Positions 14,282 to 21,711 of a stretch of DNA of 21,790 bases are shown here, piece after piece; the stretch's first letter is position 1, and every line of letters begins with the position of its first letter. The notes under the pieces were generated by a model, which worked only from the letters and a program-made list of their open reading frames with translations, did not search any database and was not told the DNA's origin. Location of the stretch: the NCBI GenBank assembly GCA_903930195.1, contig CAIYXH010000045.1:1-21790 (forward strand). The letters run 5' to 3'. The stretch comes from an uncultured Actinomycetes bacterium. GTDB lineage: Bacteria; Actinomycetota; Thermoleophilia; Gaiellales; Gaiellaceae. A program made the translations under genes and the position numbers.

Positions 14282-14297
14282 GCTCCGCCGGGGTGGC

Positions 14298-15089
14298 TCA
14301 GAGATCGCGCGCTTCGAGGAGCGCCTGCAGCCTCAGCGCGACGTCGGCGCGCGGGAGCTCACGGCCGTCGATCGAGGCGACGGGAACGACCTCGCGGACG
14401 GCCGAGCTCGTGAACGCCTCGTCGGCGCCGAGCAGCAGGGGCAGCGTGAAGAGCCCCTCGCGCACGCGAAGCCCAAGTTCGGCGGCGAGCGTCGCCACCA
14501 CCGCCCGCGTGACGCCCGGCAGCACCCCGGTCGAGAGCGCCGGCGTCGTGAGCACGTCGCCGTCGCGCCACCAGATGTTCGACATCGTCGCCTCGAGCAC
14601 CGTCTCGCCCTCGCCGAGGTAGAGCGCGTCGTCGGCCCCCTGGCCCTCGGCCGCCGCGATCGCAGCCAGCGCGCCGGCGTAGCTCGTCGCCTTGACCCCG
14701 TTCAAGAGCCCGGCGCCGTGCATCCGCACCGTGATCAGGGCGAGTCCCCGCGCGCGCAGCGCATCGAGGCCCGGTGTGAGGTCGCCTGCGGTCACGACGA
14801 GCGTCTTCACGGTGCGGAAGAGGCGCAGCACGCCTTCGTCGAGACCCGATGCTGCTGCGGCCTCGCGTGCGAGCTCGGCCGCGCCGTCGGGCGGGGGAAG
14901 CCGGAGCGAGATCGCCGACCGTTCGAGACGCGCGACGTGGCCGTCGAGCAGGACGGGCTTGCCGCGGCGCATCCGCACGGTCTCGAACGCGGCGGCTCCG
15001 CGCAGCACCGCCTCGTCGTCGGCGAAGAAGACCGGCTCTGCCGGGTCGACGAGCCCGCGTCCGGCGACGGCGATCGCGCGCAGGCTCAT
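14298..15089 (-). CDS. pabC: aminotransferase class IV, probable 4-amino-4-deoxychorismate lyase
   Basis: A fold-type IV PLP enzyme of 263 residues, typical size. Visible features: RGAAAFETVR (30-39), the conserved N-terminal motif; the PLP lysine Lys133 in NGVKATSYAGAL; EATMSNIWW (166-174) with the conserved Glu and Ser-Asn; and ALSTGVLPGVTR near 190, the phosphate-binding loop. Class IV includes branched-chain and D-amino-acid aminotransferases, which look alike. The lyase assignment comes mainly from its position: ATG 15089 overlaps the pabB stop (ATGA), so synthase component I and lyase are made together for p-aminobenzoate and folate. It would release pyruvate from aminodeoxychorismate. 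Confidence 0.85.
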   Translation of the reverse strand: MSLRAIAVAGRGLVDPAEPVFFADDEAVLRGAAAFETVRMRRGKPVLLDGHVARLERSAISLRLPPPDGAAELAREAAAASGLDEGVLRLFRTVKTLVVTAGDLTPGLDALRARGLALITVRMHGAGLLNGVKATSYAGALAAIAAAEGQGADDALYLGEGETVLEATMSNIWWRDGDVLTTPALSTGVLPGVTRAVVATLAAELGLRVREGLFTLPLLLGADEAFTSSAVREVVPVASIDGRELPRADVALRLQALLEARDL

Positions 15090-16099
15090 GCCGGCACCAG
15101 CGCCCCGATCGCGGCGAGGAGCGGCCGCGCCTTCGTCCACGACTCGGCGATCTCGGCGTCGGGCTCGGAGTCCCAGACGATGCCGCCGCCGACCCAGAGG
15201 TGGATCCGCTCCTCGGCGATGGCAAAGGTGCGGATCGTCAGAGCGAGGCCGAAGTCGCCGTTCGGCTCGAGCGTCCCGAGCGCGCCCATCGAGGCACCGC
15301 GGCCCACAGGTTCGAGCTTGGCGATCAGGCTCATGGCGGACAGCTTGGGCGCGCCGGTCACCGAGCCGCCGGGGAAGGTGGCCTCGAGGATCTCGGCAAG
15401 GCCTGCGTCGGGCCGAAGCGTGCCCTCGACGGTGGAGACGAGGTGCGTGACGCCCGCAAGCGCATGCTGCTGCATCAGCTCGGGCCAGCGGATCGAGCCG
15501 GGCTCGCAGACGCGGGCGAGGTCGTTCCGCTCGAGGTCGACGATCATCGTGTGCTCGGCCGCGTCCTTCGGATCGTCGACGTCGATCCCGGCCGGGCGCG
15601 TCCCCTTGATCGGCTTCGTCCGCAGGACACTGCCGCGCCGCTCGAGGAAGAGCTCCGGCGAGGCCGAGACGATCGCCCAGCCGTCGCCGACGAGCGGACG
15701 AGGCGCGAGCGGCCGCAGCGGGGCGAGCGCGGCGGCGAGGCCGTGGACGTCGCCGGAGAACTCGGCCGCGAGGTGCTGGACGAGGTTCGTCTGGTAGACG
15801 TCGCCGCGCCGAATCGCCTCGCGCACGGCCTCGATCGCCGCTGCGTACTCCTCGGGCTCCCACGTCTCCGCGAAGGAGCCGACGCTGAAGGCACCCGGGG
15901 CGGGGGGCGCCTCACTGCGGGGGCGGATCCGGCAGGCAAGGAGCGGCAGCGGACACGGCTCGCGCGGCCCTGCCTCGGGCGAGAGCCCGTAGCCGAGATA
16001 GAGGTCGGCGACCGCGTCGGGCTGCGCCCAGAAGCCCTCGCCGTCGAGGTAGCGCTCGAGCGTTCCGAATGCGTCGTCCGCCTCGTAGAGCTCGAGCAC
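15086..16099 (-). CDS. pabB: aminodeoxychorismate synthase component I
   Basis: Chorismate-utilising enzyme of the TrpE/PabB family, 337 residues. It adds ammonia to chorismate for p-aminobenzoate. PIKGTRP (163-169) carries Lys165, which marks PabB; anthranilate synthase TrpE has PIAGTRP. Other chorismate-site segments: SASPELFL (145-152), AEHTMIVDLERNDL (181-194), FPGGSVTGAPK (242-252), and the GGGIVWDS end. It is shorter than E. coli PabB (453) because the N-terminal domain is largely reduced. The glutamine amidotransferase partner (PabA/TrpG) is not in the window. Start: GTG 16099, eight bases after the methyltransferase stop; CTGAGG upstream may be the ribosome binding site. pabC follows with an overlap. 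Confidence 0.92.
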   Translation of the reverse strand: MLELYEADDAFGTLERYLDGEGFWAQPDAVADLYLGYGLSPEAGPREPCPLPLLACRIRPRSEAPPAPGAFSVGSFAETWEPEEYAAAIEAVREAIRRGDVYQTNLVQHLAAEFSGDVHGLAAALAPLRPLAPRPLVGDGWAIVSASPELFLERRGSVLRTKPIKGTRPAGIDVDDPKDAAEHTMIVDLERNDLARVCEPGSIRWPELMQQHALAGVTHLVSTVEGTLRPDAGLAEILEATFPGGSVTGAPKLSAMSLIAKLEPVGRGASMGALGTLEPNGDFGLALTIRTFAIAEERIHLWVGGGIVWDSEPDAEIAESWTKARPLLAAIGALVPA

Positions 16100-16107
16100 G
16101 CCAGGCC

Positions 16108-16860
16108 TCAGCGGCGCGTTCCGAGCGTAAACAGGTAGCGCCGCGGCGCGAGGACGCGGTCGCCCTTGCGGTAGGTCTCGTAGAGCTCGACGAAGGCGGC
16201 GTGAAACCGCCCGGCCTGCGCGGGGTCGAGCTTCGCGAGCAGCCCGCGCACCGGCGGGGCGGTGACGGAGAAGAGCTCCCAGATCTCCTCGCCCGAAGCG
16301 GCGTCGATCGTCAGCGTCCCGTCCTCGAACTCGAGCTCGAAGTCCTCGCCGAGCATGTCCTCGACGTGATCCTCACGGCCCCACTCGGTCGACTCGCGGC
16401 CCTCGAGCGGCTCGTCGGTGAACTGGCGGTAGAGCTCGCCGAGCTTCGGGTTCGGCTTCCAGGCGGTGAAGCCGAGACGCGCGCCGGGCCGGGCGACACG
16501 GGCGAGCTCCGAGGCGACGTTGACGTGGTCGCTGGCCGTGACGAAGCCGAAGCTCGAGACGAGGACGTCGTAGGACTCGTCGTCGTAGGGCAGGTACTCG
16601 ACGTCGCCGACGTCGAAGCGCACGTCGAGGCCTGCAGCCTCGGCATCGCTGCGCAGCCGCTCGACGAGGGGCTCCGTGGGCTCGATGCCGACGACGCTCG
16701 CACCGGCGCGGGCGGCCCGCCGCGTCACGTCACCGCTGCCGGAGGCGAGGTCGAGCCAGCAGTCGCCGTCGGTCGGCGCGAGCCGCTCGACGAGCTGGTC
16801 ATGCACCGGCTGCAGCACGGCCTCGAGGCGCTCGTAGACCCCGTCCGGAAAATCGCTCAT
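16108..16860 (-). CDS. class I SAM-dependent methyltransferase
   Basis: A 250-residue Rossmann-fold methyltransferase. Motif I is LDLASGSGDVTRRAA (about 37-51), with an Asp-rich acidic loop VVGIEPTEPL at the end of strand 2. Further motifs are DVGDVEYLPYDDESYDVLVSSFGF (about 83-106) and the helix VNVASELARVARPGARLGFTAW, as in UbiE/menaquinone-type methyltransferases. The C-terminal part (about 150-250) is a variable cap that might define the substrate, which I cannot identify. ATG 16860 is preceded by GGAGCAGG at normal ribosome binding distance. A TATGCT sequence lies farther upstream, so this gene appears to have a leader, unlike several neighbours. It heads the minus-strand run that continues through pabB and pabC. 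Confidence 0.87.
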   Translation of the reverse strand: MSDFPDGVYERLEAVLQPVHDQLVERLAPTDGDCWLDLASGSGDVTRRAARAGASVVGIEPTEPLVERLRSDAEAAGLDVRFDVGDVEYLPYDDESYDVLVSSFGFVTASDHVNVASELARVARPGARLGFTAWKPNPKLGELYRQFTDEPLEGRESTEWGREDHVEDMLGEDFELEFEDGTLTIDAASGEEIWELFSVTAPPVRGLLAKLDPAQAGRFHAAFVELYETYRKGDRVLAPRRYLFTLGTRR

Positions 16861-16913
16861 GCCTGCTCCGAGCCCGCCACTGCCCTCACCTCGCGGAGCA
16901 TACTCACACCATC
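16861..16913. promoter_or_regulatory. divergent promoter region of methyltransferase and rarA
   Basis: A 53-base gap between divergent genes. On the minus strand TATGCT (16899-16904) is a plausible -10 for the methyltransferase, with a leader containing GGAGCAGG before ATG 16860. On the plus strand TACTCA lies seven bases before GTG 16914, a weaker match to the leaderless pattern because it lacks the final T. The two boxes overlap. Confidence 0.4.
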
Positions 16914-18167
16914 GTGACCGACCTCTTCGGCGACGCCGCGTCCCAGTCCCTCGCGCGCCAGGCCCCGCTGGCGCAGCGGCTGCGGCCCGGGCGGCTCGAC
17001 GAGCTCGTCGGCCAGCAGCACGTCGTCGGGCCCGGAAAGGCGCTGCGGCGGGCGATCGAAGAGGATCGCGTCCCCTCGATCATCCTCTACGGCCCGCCGG
17101 GCTCGGGGAAGACCACGCTCGCGCGGATCGTCGCCCGGGCGACCGGCGCCTCCTTCGAGGAGCTCTCGGCGGTGTCGGCCACCGTCGGCAACGTGCGCGA
17201 GGTTCTCGGCCGCGCCCGCGAGAGCCTCGGAGCGAACGGACGGCGGACGATCCTCTTCCTCGACGAGATCCACCGCTTCAACAAGGCGCAGCAGGACGCG
17301 CTGCTCCCGGGGGTCGAGGAGGGGCTCGTGACGCTGATCGGCGCGACGACCGAGAACCCCTACTTCTCGCTCAACTCGGCCCTGCTGTCGCGGTCGCAGC
17401 TCTACGAGCTCGAGGCGCTGACGACCGAGGAGCTGCAGGAGATCGTCGCCCGCGGCGCGACCGAGCTGGGCGCGACGTTCGAGCCGGGCGTCGAGGAGCT
17501 GATCGCGCGACGCGCAGGCGGCGATGCCCGCAGCGCGCTCGGGATCCTCGAGGTCGCCTCGCAGACCGCCGGCTCCGTCCCGATCTCGGAGGATCACGTC
17601 ACAGACGCCGCGCGTAAGCGCCCGCTGCTCTACGACCGCGGCGGCGACGCGCACTACGACTTCATCTCGGCGTGGATCAAGTCGACGCGTGCGAGCGACG
17701 TGCAGGCCTCGGTCTACTACCTCGCCGCGATGCTCGAAGGCGGCGAGGATGCGCGCTTCGTCGCCCGGCGGATGATCATCCTCGCCTCCGAGGACATCGG
17801 CAACGCCGACCCGCGCGCGCTGATGGTCGCCGTCGCTGCCGCGCAGGCGGCCGAGCACGTCGGGCTGCCGGAGGCGCGGCTGAACCTGGCGCAGGCAGCC
17901 GTCTATCTCGCGCGGGCGCCGAAGTCGAACGCCTCGTACGCGGCCCTGAACGCCGCGACCGCCGCTGTGCGGGAGCGCGGGAACCAGCTTCCGCCCGACG
18001 CGCTGCGGTCGGCGTCGTACGCAGGCGCGAAGAAGCTCGGGCGCGGCGAGGGGTACGTCTATCCCCACGAGAACCCGGCCGGCTTCGAGGTCGACTGCCT
18101 CCCGGAGGCGCTCAAGGGAACGGTCTTCTACACGCCTTCGGGGAACGGCGAGGAGGCCGAGAGCTAA
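16914..18167 (+). CDS. rarA: replication-associated recombination protein A (RarA/MgsA)
   Basis: AAA+ ATPase of the RarA/MgsA/WRNIP1 family that acts at stalled replication forks; 417 residues, close to the usual 420-450. The N-terminus MTDLFGD carries the short LF motif found in RarA. Then come LRPGRLDELVGQQHVVG (25-39), Walker A GPPGSGKT (60-67), Walker B FLDEIHRFNK (115-124), sensor 1 GATTENPYFS, and the C-terminal MgsA region with DARFVARRMIILASEDIGNADPRA and YPHENPAG. All motifs are intact. The start is GTG 16914. The stop TAA (18165-18167) overlaps the stop of the convergent DUF6869-like gene, so no terminator fits between them. Confidence 0.95.
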   Translation: MTDLFGDAASQSLARQAPLAQRLRPGRLDELVGQQHVVGPGKALRRAIEEDRVPSIILYGPPGSGKTTLARIVARATGASFEELSAVSATVGNVREVLGRARESLGANGRRTILFLDEIHRFNKAQQDALLPGVEEGLVTLIGATTENPYFSLNSALLSRSQLYELEALTTEELQEIVARGATELGATFEPGVEELIARRAGGDARSALGILEVASQTAGSVPISEDHVTDAARKRPLLYDRGGDAHYDFISAWIKSTRASDVQASVYYLAAMLEGGEDARFVARRMIILASEDIGNADPRALMVAVAAAQAAEHVGLPEARLNLAQAAVYLARAPKSNASYAALNAATAAVRERGNQLPPDALRSASYAGAKKLGRGEGYVYPHENPAGFEVDCLPEALKGTVFYTPSGNGEEAES

Positions 18168-18994
18168 CCGCGCTCCGCGCGAAGTGCGCCCGCTCGCTCC
18201 TCGATCGCCGAGGGCGTGTCGGGGGCGAAACCTGCCGATCCGTCCAACCGACGCCAGAGCCCACCGGCCTCTCGCTTGCACCTGGCCTCGGCCTCCTGCC
18301 ACGGCGGCGGGTCGCTCGTCATGCCGTCGCCGTCCCAACGTGTCGGCGGGCCGTTGCCGCTGTCGATCCAGTACGACACCCGCTGACGCGTCAGGAGCCA
18401 CACCCGAGCCTCGTCACCCTCGAGCCGCGAACCGACGGGGACCGCTTCGCCCTGATGGGGGAAGACCCACGCCACGGCAGCCTCCTCGGGCGTTGACCAC
18501 CATCGTGTCCGGGCCCCCGGCCGAGGCCCATCCGCTTCCGGCCAGGCAAGCTCGACACCGGCGGCGGCTTCGATGCGCAGGAAGACGTCCTCGGAGGCCC
18601 ACGACGAGATCCAGACGTGCGCGAGCGCCGTGCGAAATCTCGCCGAACCCGCCGCCTGGGCCTCGAGCCAGCGGAGGTCATCCTCGTCGTCCGAGGCGAA
18701 GTCTTCCAACGGGCCCGCCCCGATCGAGCCGAGCATGTCGTCGTCGGGCGCCAGCTCCACGATCGTGGCAAGGAGCCGCCGCGCGAGCGGGCGACATCGC
18801 CAGAACGAGGTGCAGAAGAGCAGGTCGACCGCCCACCAATCCGGGTCATCGAAGGCTTCCTCGTCCGACCCATGCGAGCGGGCGTGGTACCGGAGCCACG
18901 TCTGCGCGGCGTCCTCGATCGTGACGGTCATGAACAGCTCGTCGATCCGGTCGGAGAGAACGAGCTCGTAGAGATACCGGGCGTCGAAGCTCAT
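18164..18994 (-). CDS. DUF6869-like protein of unknown function
   Basis: A 276-residue acidic, Trp-rich soluble protein. Residues about 50-135 resemble DUF6869: DDPDWWAVDLLF, then LLATIVELAPDDDMLGSIGAGPLEDF, the IGAGPLED segment being the best landmark. Residues about 150-270 are a separate region rich in Trp and Gly (TRWWSTPEEAAVAWVFP, then WQEAEARCKREAGGLWRRL) that I do not recognise. There are no signal peptide or membrane helices. DUF6869-type proteins are often scattered and may relate to immunity or accessory loci, but nothing here shows a toxin partner. Start: ATG 18994, with no clear ribosome binding site; GATAGCT lies 5-11 bases upstream. The gene is convergent with rarA, overlapping by four bases. 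Confidence 0.7.
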   Translation of the reverse strand: MSFDARYLYELVLSDRIDELFMTVTIEDAAQTWLRYHARSHGSDEEAFDDPDWWAVDLLFCTSFWRCRPLARRLLATIVELAPDDDMLGSIGAGPLEDFASDDEDDLRWLEAQAAGSARFRTALAHVWISSWASEDVFLRIEAAAGVELAWPEADGPRPGARTRWWSTPEEAAVAWVFPHQGEAVPVGSRLEGDEARVWLLTRQRVSYWIDSGNGPPTRWDGDGMTSDPPPWQEAEARCKREAGGLWRRLDGSAGFAPDTPSAIEERAGALRAERG

Positions 18995-19032
18995 GGTCGA
19001 GCTATCGGCAGCCCCGGGGCGAACGTCAAGCG

Positions 19033-19071
19033 CCGGTTCGGGGTGAGGCGACTCGCCCCACCCCGAACCGG
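19033..19071 (-). terminator. long hairpin downstream of the sigma factor operon
   Basis: A perfect 13-base-pair stem, CCGGTTCGGGGTG (19033-19045) with its complement (19059-19071). It is extended after one A-C mismatch by GGCG/CGCC with a three-base loop. It lies between the end of the anti-sigma-like gene (19077) and the start of the DUF6869-like gene. Flanking ACGTC (19023-19027) and GACGT (19071-19075) may add an outer stem. There is no U-tract, so strength as an intrinsic terminator is uncertain. Confidence 0.65.
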
Positions 19072-19076
19072 ACGTG

Positions 19077-19853
19077 TCAGCCTGCGGCCGGAGCCGTCAG
19101 CGGAAGCGTGCCGAGGCTCGTCCCGGTCGCCGACTGCGCGACAACCGTGGCAGCGCTCGAGTCGCCGCTGAGCACGAACCAGCCGTTGCTCGGGGTCGCG
19201 TCGGCAAGCACGACGCCCGATGCGTCGACGAGCTCCACCTTGGCGGTGCCGGCCGGCGCCTGGCCGTAGGCCGTCGCGCCGGTGGTGTCGACGTCGGCCT
19301 GCGCCGTGCCGTCGCTCCCGAAGTGACCGCCGATGGTCGCGGCCGCGCCCTGCGACGGCGCCGACGTGGACCCGCTCGTCACCGCGAGCTGCCCGCCGCT
19401 GTCGACCGTGAGCGCGCAGCTCGTCGGGCCGGAGCTCGCCGGAGCGCCGGAGGCATCGAGGCGCCGGAGGTAGGCGCAGGTGCCGCCACCCGTGGTCGGA
19501 GCCGTCCAGAGCTGAACGGTGCCGCCGCCCACGATCGGCGCCGAGGTCTGCTCGACGGCCTGGCCGGCCTCGGGCGTGAGCGCGACATCCGGGCTGTGCG
19601 AGCTCGCGAGGCCGAGCGCCTGCTGGACGTCGTCGGGGACGAGGCCGGTTGCGCCGGCAGTCCCGACGACGGCCAGGAGCCCGAGGGCGAGGCCAAGCGC
19701 CAGACGGCGCCGCGGGCGGAGCCGGGGAGTCCGCCGCGGGGCGGACGAGGCGATGGATTCCATGAATGCGGTCCTTTCGTGCAGCTGGAGGGCGTCGGTC
19801 GGACCGGCGGCCTCCGGGCGGAAGGCGCTCAGCGTGTCGAGCGTGTCGTTCAT
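19077..19853 (-). CDS. membrane-anchored protein in sigma factor operon, candidate anti-sigma factor
   Basis: A 258-residue protein with a bitopic layout. It has a cytoplasmic N-terminus of about 50 residues ending in a very basic stretch (PRLRPRRR), one hydrophobic helix (51-70, LALGLALGLLAVVGTAGATG), and an extracytoplasmic part of about 185 residues rich in Ser, Thr, Ala and Gly. The extracellular part contains one Cys pair (GGGTCAYL and GPTSCALTV). ATG 19853 overlaps the sigma factor stop (ATGA). Position and topology suggest a regulator of the ECF sigma factor. No classical zinc anti-sigma (HxxxCxxC) motif or anti-sigma domain is recognised, so the role is an inference. The outside domain might sense envelope state or be a secreted wall-associated module. 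Confidence 0.8.
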   Translation of the reverse strand: MNDTLDTLSAFRPEAAGPTDALQLHERTAFMESIASSAPRRTPRLRPRRRLALGLALGLLAVVGTAGATGLVPDDVQQALGLASSHSPDVALTPEAGQAVEQTSAPIVGGGTVQLWTAPTTGGGTCAYLRRLDASGAPASSGPTSCALTVDSGGQLAVTSGSTSAPSQGAAATIGGHFGSDGTAQADVDTTGATAYGQAPAGTAKVELVDASGVVLADATPSNGWFVLSGDSSAATVVAQSATGTSLGTLPLTAPAAG

Positions 19854-20461
19854 CGGGTTCGTGCCTCCTTCGGGAGCGGAAACTGCCGGTCGACGAGCGT
19901 TCTCCCGCTCGGCTCCAGAAGTTCCCGCAGCCGCGCCTTGGCGCGATGGAGCTTCGAGCGGACGGTGCCGAGCGGTAGTCCGAGCGCCGTGGCTGCGTCC
20001 TCGTAGGAGAGCTCGTCCCACGCGACGAGGAGGAGCAGCTCGCGGTCCGGGTCCGAGAGAGCCAGCAGCGCTTCGCGCATCTGCTCCCACTCGCCCGGAG
20101 CGTCGAGGCGGCGGTCGGCGGCGCGCAGCTGGGATTCGTGATCCAGCGTGTGCACCTCGGCGCCGACGCGCTCGACCGCGGCGAGGTAGCGGACGAACCG
20201 CCGCCGCTCGTGGAGGATCAGCCTCGAGGCGATCCCGAACAGCCACGGGAGCGCGTCCACCGCCTCGAAGCGGAAGCCGCTGCGCTTGGCGAACGCACGC
20301 GCGAACGTCTCGGAGGCGACCTCTCCCGCCTGGTCGGGGCCGATCCGCCGCTCGGCGAAGCGGAAGACGGCCGCGAAGTGCCTGTCGAAGATCTCGGCGA
20401 ATCGCTCCGGGTCGGACAGCGACGCTGCGATCACCGTGGCGTCGCTCGGAGCGGGACTCAT
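19850..20461 (-). CDS. ECF-type RNA polymerase sigma factor
   Basis: Sigma-70 family factor of the extracytoplasmic function group, 203 residues from the chosen start. Region 2 lies at about residues 17-80: ERFAEIFDRHFAAVFRFAERRIG, then EVASETFARAFAKR and ALPWLFGIASRLI. Region 4 is at about 120-180: LALSDPDRELLLLVAWDELSYEDAATALGLPLGTVRSKLHRAKARLREL, with its helix-turn-helix. Regions 1 and 3 are absent, as in ECF factors. ATG 20461 is chosen because the protein then begins just before the conserved region, and GAGGTGAT directly overlaps the start, matching the 16S anti-Shine-Dalgarno. An alternative ATG at 20512 would add 17 residues without a visible ribosome binding site. The partner gene is translationally coupled. 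Confidence 0.92.
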   Translation of the reverse strand: MSPAPSDATVIAASLSDPERFAEIFDRHFAAVFRFAERRIGPDQAGEVASETFARAFAKRSGFRFEAVDALPWLFGIASRLILHERRRFVRYLAAVERVGAEVHTLDHESQLRAADRRLDAPGEWEQMREALLALSDPDRELLLLVAWDELSYEDAATALGLPLGTVRSKLHRAKARLRELLEPSGRTLVDRQFPLPKEARTR

Positions 20462-20593
20462 CACCTCTTCTCTGCCGCTCGCGGCGAAAAGTTCCATCGC
20501 AGTCGTCATCATCGTCGGCGATGGATGGGGCGCTCGAGCTCACCGCCGGCGCGGGCCTGGGTCGACGGCAGCCAGCGCGCTATCTTCGGAGGC
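20462..20593. other. upstream region of the sigma factor gene
   Basis: About 130 bases between the sigma factor gene and the truncated tRNA copy. It contains the possible N-terminal extension to ATG 20512 and no other gene. I see no convincing -10/-35 pair, and no obvious autoregulatory AAC-type ECF motif. The sigma promoter, if separate from the tRNA transcript, should lie here. Confidence 0.4.
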
Positions 20594-20623
20594 GGACAGT
20601 CGTCACTGCTCGTTGAGTTACTC
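20594..20623 (-). pseudogene. truncated copy of the 5' half of tRNA-Asp
   Basis: On the minus strand this reads GAGTAACTCAAC, then GAGCAGTGACGACTGTCC. It matches the 5' half of the adjacent tRNA (20699-20732): GAGTA, CTCAAC, GAGCAG and ACGACTGTCC are identical, with one substitution, a 6-base deletion in the D-loop and a 2-base insertion. The copy stops in the anticodon loop. It cannot fold as a tRNA. It lies just beyond the terminator hairpin, in the same orientation as the intact gene. Confidence 0.72.
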
Positions 20624-20650
20624 GAAGGCCCGCCTCACGGCGGGCCTTCG
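20623..20650 (-). terminator. hairpin terminator after tRNA-Asp
   Basis: A perfect 12-base-pair stem CGAAGGCCCGCC (20623-20634) and GGCGGGCCTTCG (20639-20650) with a four-base loop. It starts 11 bases past the 3' end of the tRNA on the minus strand. This is the usual form and place of a tRNA terminator in GC-rich bacteria. There is no strong U-tract after it. It abuts the truncated tRNA copy. Confidence 0.75.
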
Positions 20651-20661
20651 TGCGTCCTGGA

Positions 20662-20736
20662 CCCCAGAGGCCGGAATCGCACCGGCATCCATGACGATGG
20701 ACAGTCGTCTGCTCTGCCTAGTTGAGCTACTCCGGG
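20662..20736 (-). tRNA. tRNA-Asp (anticodon GUC), with unusual bases
   Basis: A 75-base cloverleaf on the minus strand. The acceptor stem CCCGGAG pairs with CTCTGGG (one G-U), TA is at 8-9, and the D stem is GCTC/GAGC with GG in the loop. The anticodon stem is GACGA/TCGTC with loop CTGTCCA giving GUC. The variable loop has six bases, and the T stem is GCCGG/CCGGC. Oddities: the T-loop reads TGCGATT, with G where nearly all tRNAs have U55; position 37 is C, not a purine; CCA is not encoded (G73 is followed by TCC); and the acceptor starts with C. The discriminator G73 and anticodon fit aspartate identity. It may be a secondary or decaying gene. Confidence 0.8.
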
Positions 20737-20811
20737 GTCGTATAGATGGTTTGGCTCGCAACGCAACGGTCCACAAGACGCTCTTGCGGACACCTCCGAC
20801 TGGCCACGGCG

Positions 20812-21705
20812 CTAAAGGATCCGCGCGCCCAGAGCGCTCGCCGCGAGATCCACGGCCAGCGCCGCCGTCTGGTTCTCACGGTCGAGGATCGGGTTCACCT
20901 CGACGAGCTCCAGCGAGTCGAGCCGCGCCGACTCGGCCACGAGCTCGAGCGCAAGGTGCGCCTCGCGATACGACAGGCCGCCGCGCACCGGGGTGCCGAC
21001 GCCGGGAGCTGCGGCCGGATCGACAACGTCGAGGTCGAGGCTCACATGCAGGAAGGGTGCGCCCTCGAGGTGCTCAAGCGCAGCGTGCATGCACGGCTCG
21101 ACGCCCTGGCGGTCGATGTCGCTCATCGTGAAGACGAGCACGTCGACCCGTTCGAGCAGCTCCCGCTCGCCTGCGTCCAGCGACCGGACGCCGAAGAGCG
21201 CTGCGCGGGAGACCGACTGGGCGGGCCAGGCATCCGTCGCGAACGCGTCGCCGGCGACGCCGAGCGCCGCCGCGAGCGGCATGCCGTGGACGTTCCCGGA
21301 CGGCGAGGTCGCGGGACGGTTCAAATCACCATGCGCGTCGATCCAGAGCGCCGCACCGGGACCGGCTGCCCGGGCCATGCCTCCGAGCGTCCCCATCGCG
21401 ACGGAGTGATCGCCGCCGAGCACAAGCGGCAGGAACCCGTTCACGCGCGCGTCGGCGACGAGATCCGCGACGCGGCCGCACGAACGCTTGATCGACTCGA
21501 GGTAGCGGGCGCTCGGATCGCCGACCTCCGTCGCCTCGGCGACGCTCGCCTCGACGTCACCCCAGTCGACGCAGCCGCGCCCGAGCCCTGCGATCCGCTC
21601 CTGCAGGCCGGCGTAGCGGATCGCCGACGGCCCCATGTCGACGCCGCGGCGACCTTGACCCAGGTCGAGGCCGGCGCCGATCACCGCTACGGGACGACCG
21701 CTCAC
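20812..21705 (-). CDS. rocF: arginase
   Basis: Hydrolyses arginine to ornithine and urea; 297 residues, usual length, cytoplasmic binuclear manganese enzyme. Metal ligands are in GGDHS (His100), WIDAHGDLN (Asp123, His125, Asp127) and SLDLDVVDP (Asp222, Asp224). Further segments SPSGNVHGMPLA (134-145), GVRSLDAGER, GVGTPVRGGLSYREAHLA and FVEVNPILD-like LVEVNPILDREN closely follow Bacillus RocF, separating it from agmatinases and formiminoglutamases. Start: GTG 21705, six bases after a TAGCCT box (leaderless type). It is monocistronic here, diverging from a tRNA gene and ending about 75 bases before tRNA-Asp. It may feed ornithine and proline metabolism or nitrogen recycling. Confidence 0.94.
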   Translation of the reverse strand: MSGRPVAVIGAGLDLGQGRRGVDMGPSAIRYAGLQERIAGLGRGCVDWGDVEASVAEATEVGDPSARYLESIKRSCGRVADLVADARVNGFLPLVLGGDHSVAMGTLGGMARAAGPGAALWIDAHGDLNRPATSPSGNVHGMPLAAALGVAGDAFATDAWPAQSVSRAALFGVRSLDAGERELLERVDVLVFTMSDIDRQGVEPCMHAALEHLEGAPFLHVSLDLDVVDPAAAPGVGTPVRGGLSYREAHLALELVAESARLDSLELVEVNPILDRENQTAALAVDLAASALGARIL

Positions 21706-21711
21706 GGCGCC

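Noticed and set aside
11984..14413. An 809-codon plus-strand open frame opposite the FtsH-like and DUF1385 genes
   Set aside because: It mirrors two clearly conserved minus-strand genes and has a low-complexity charged composition.
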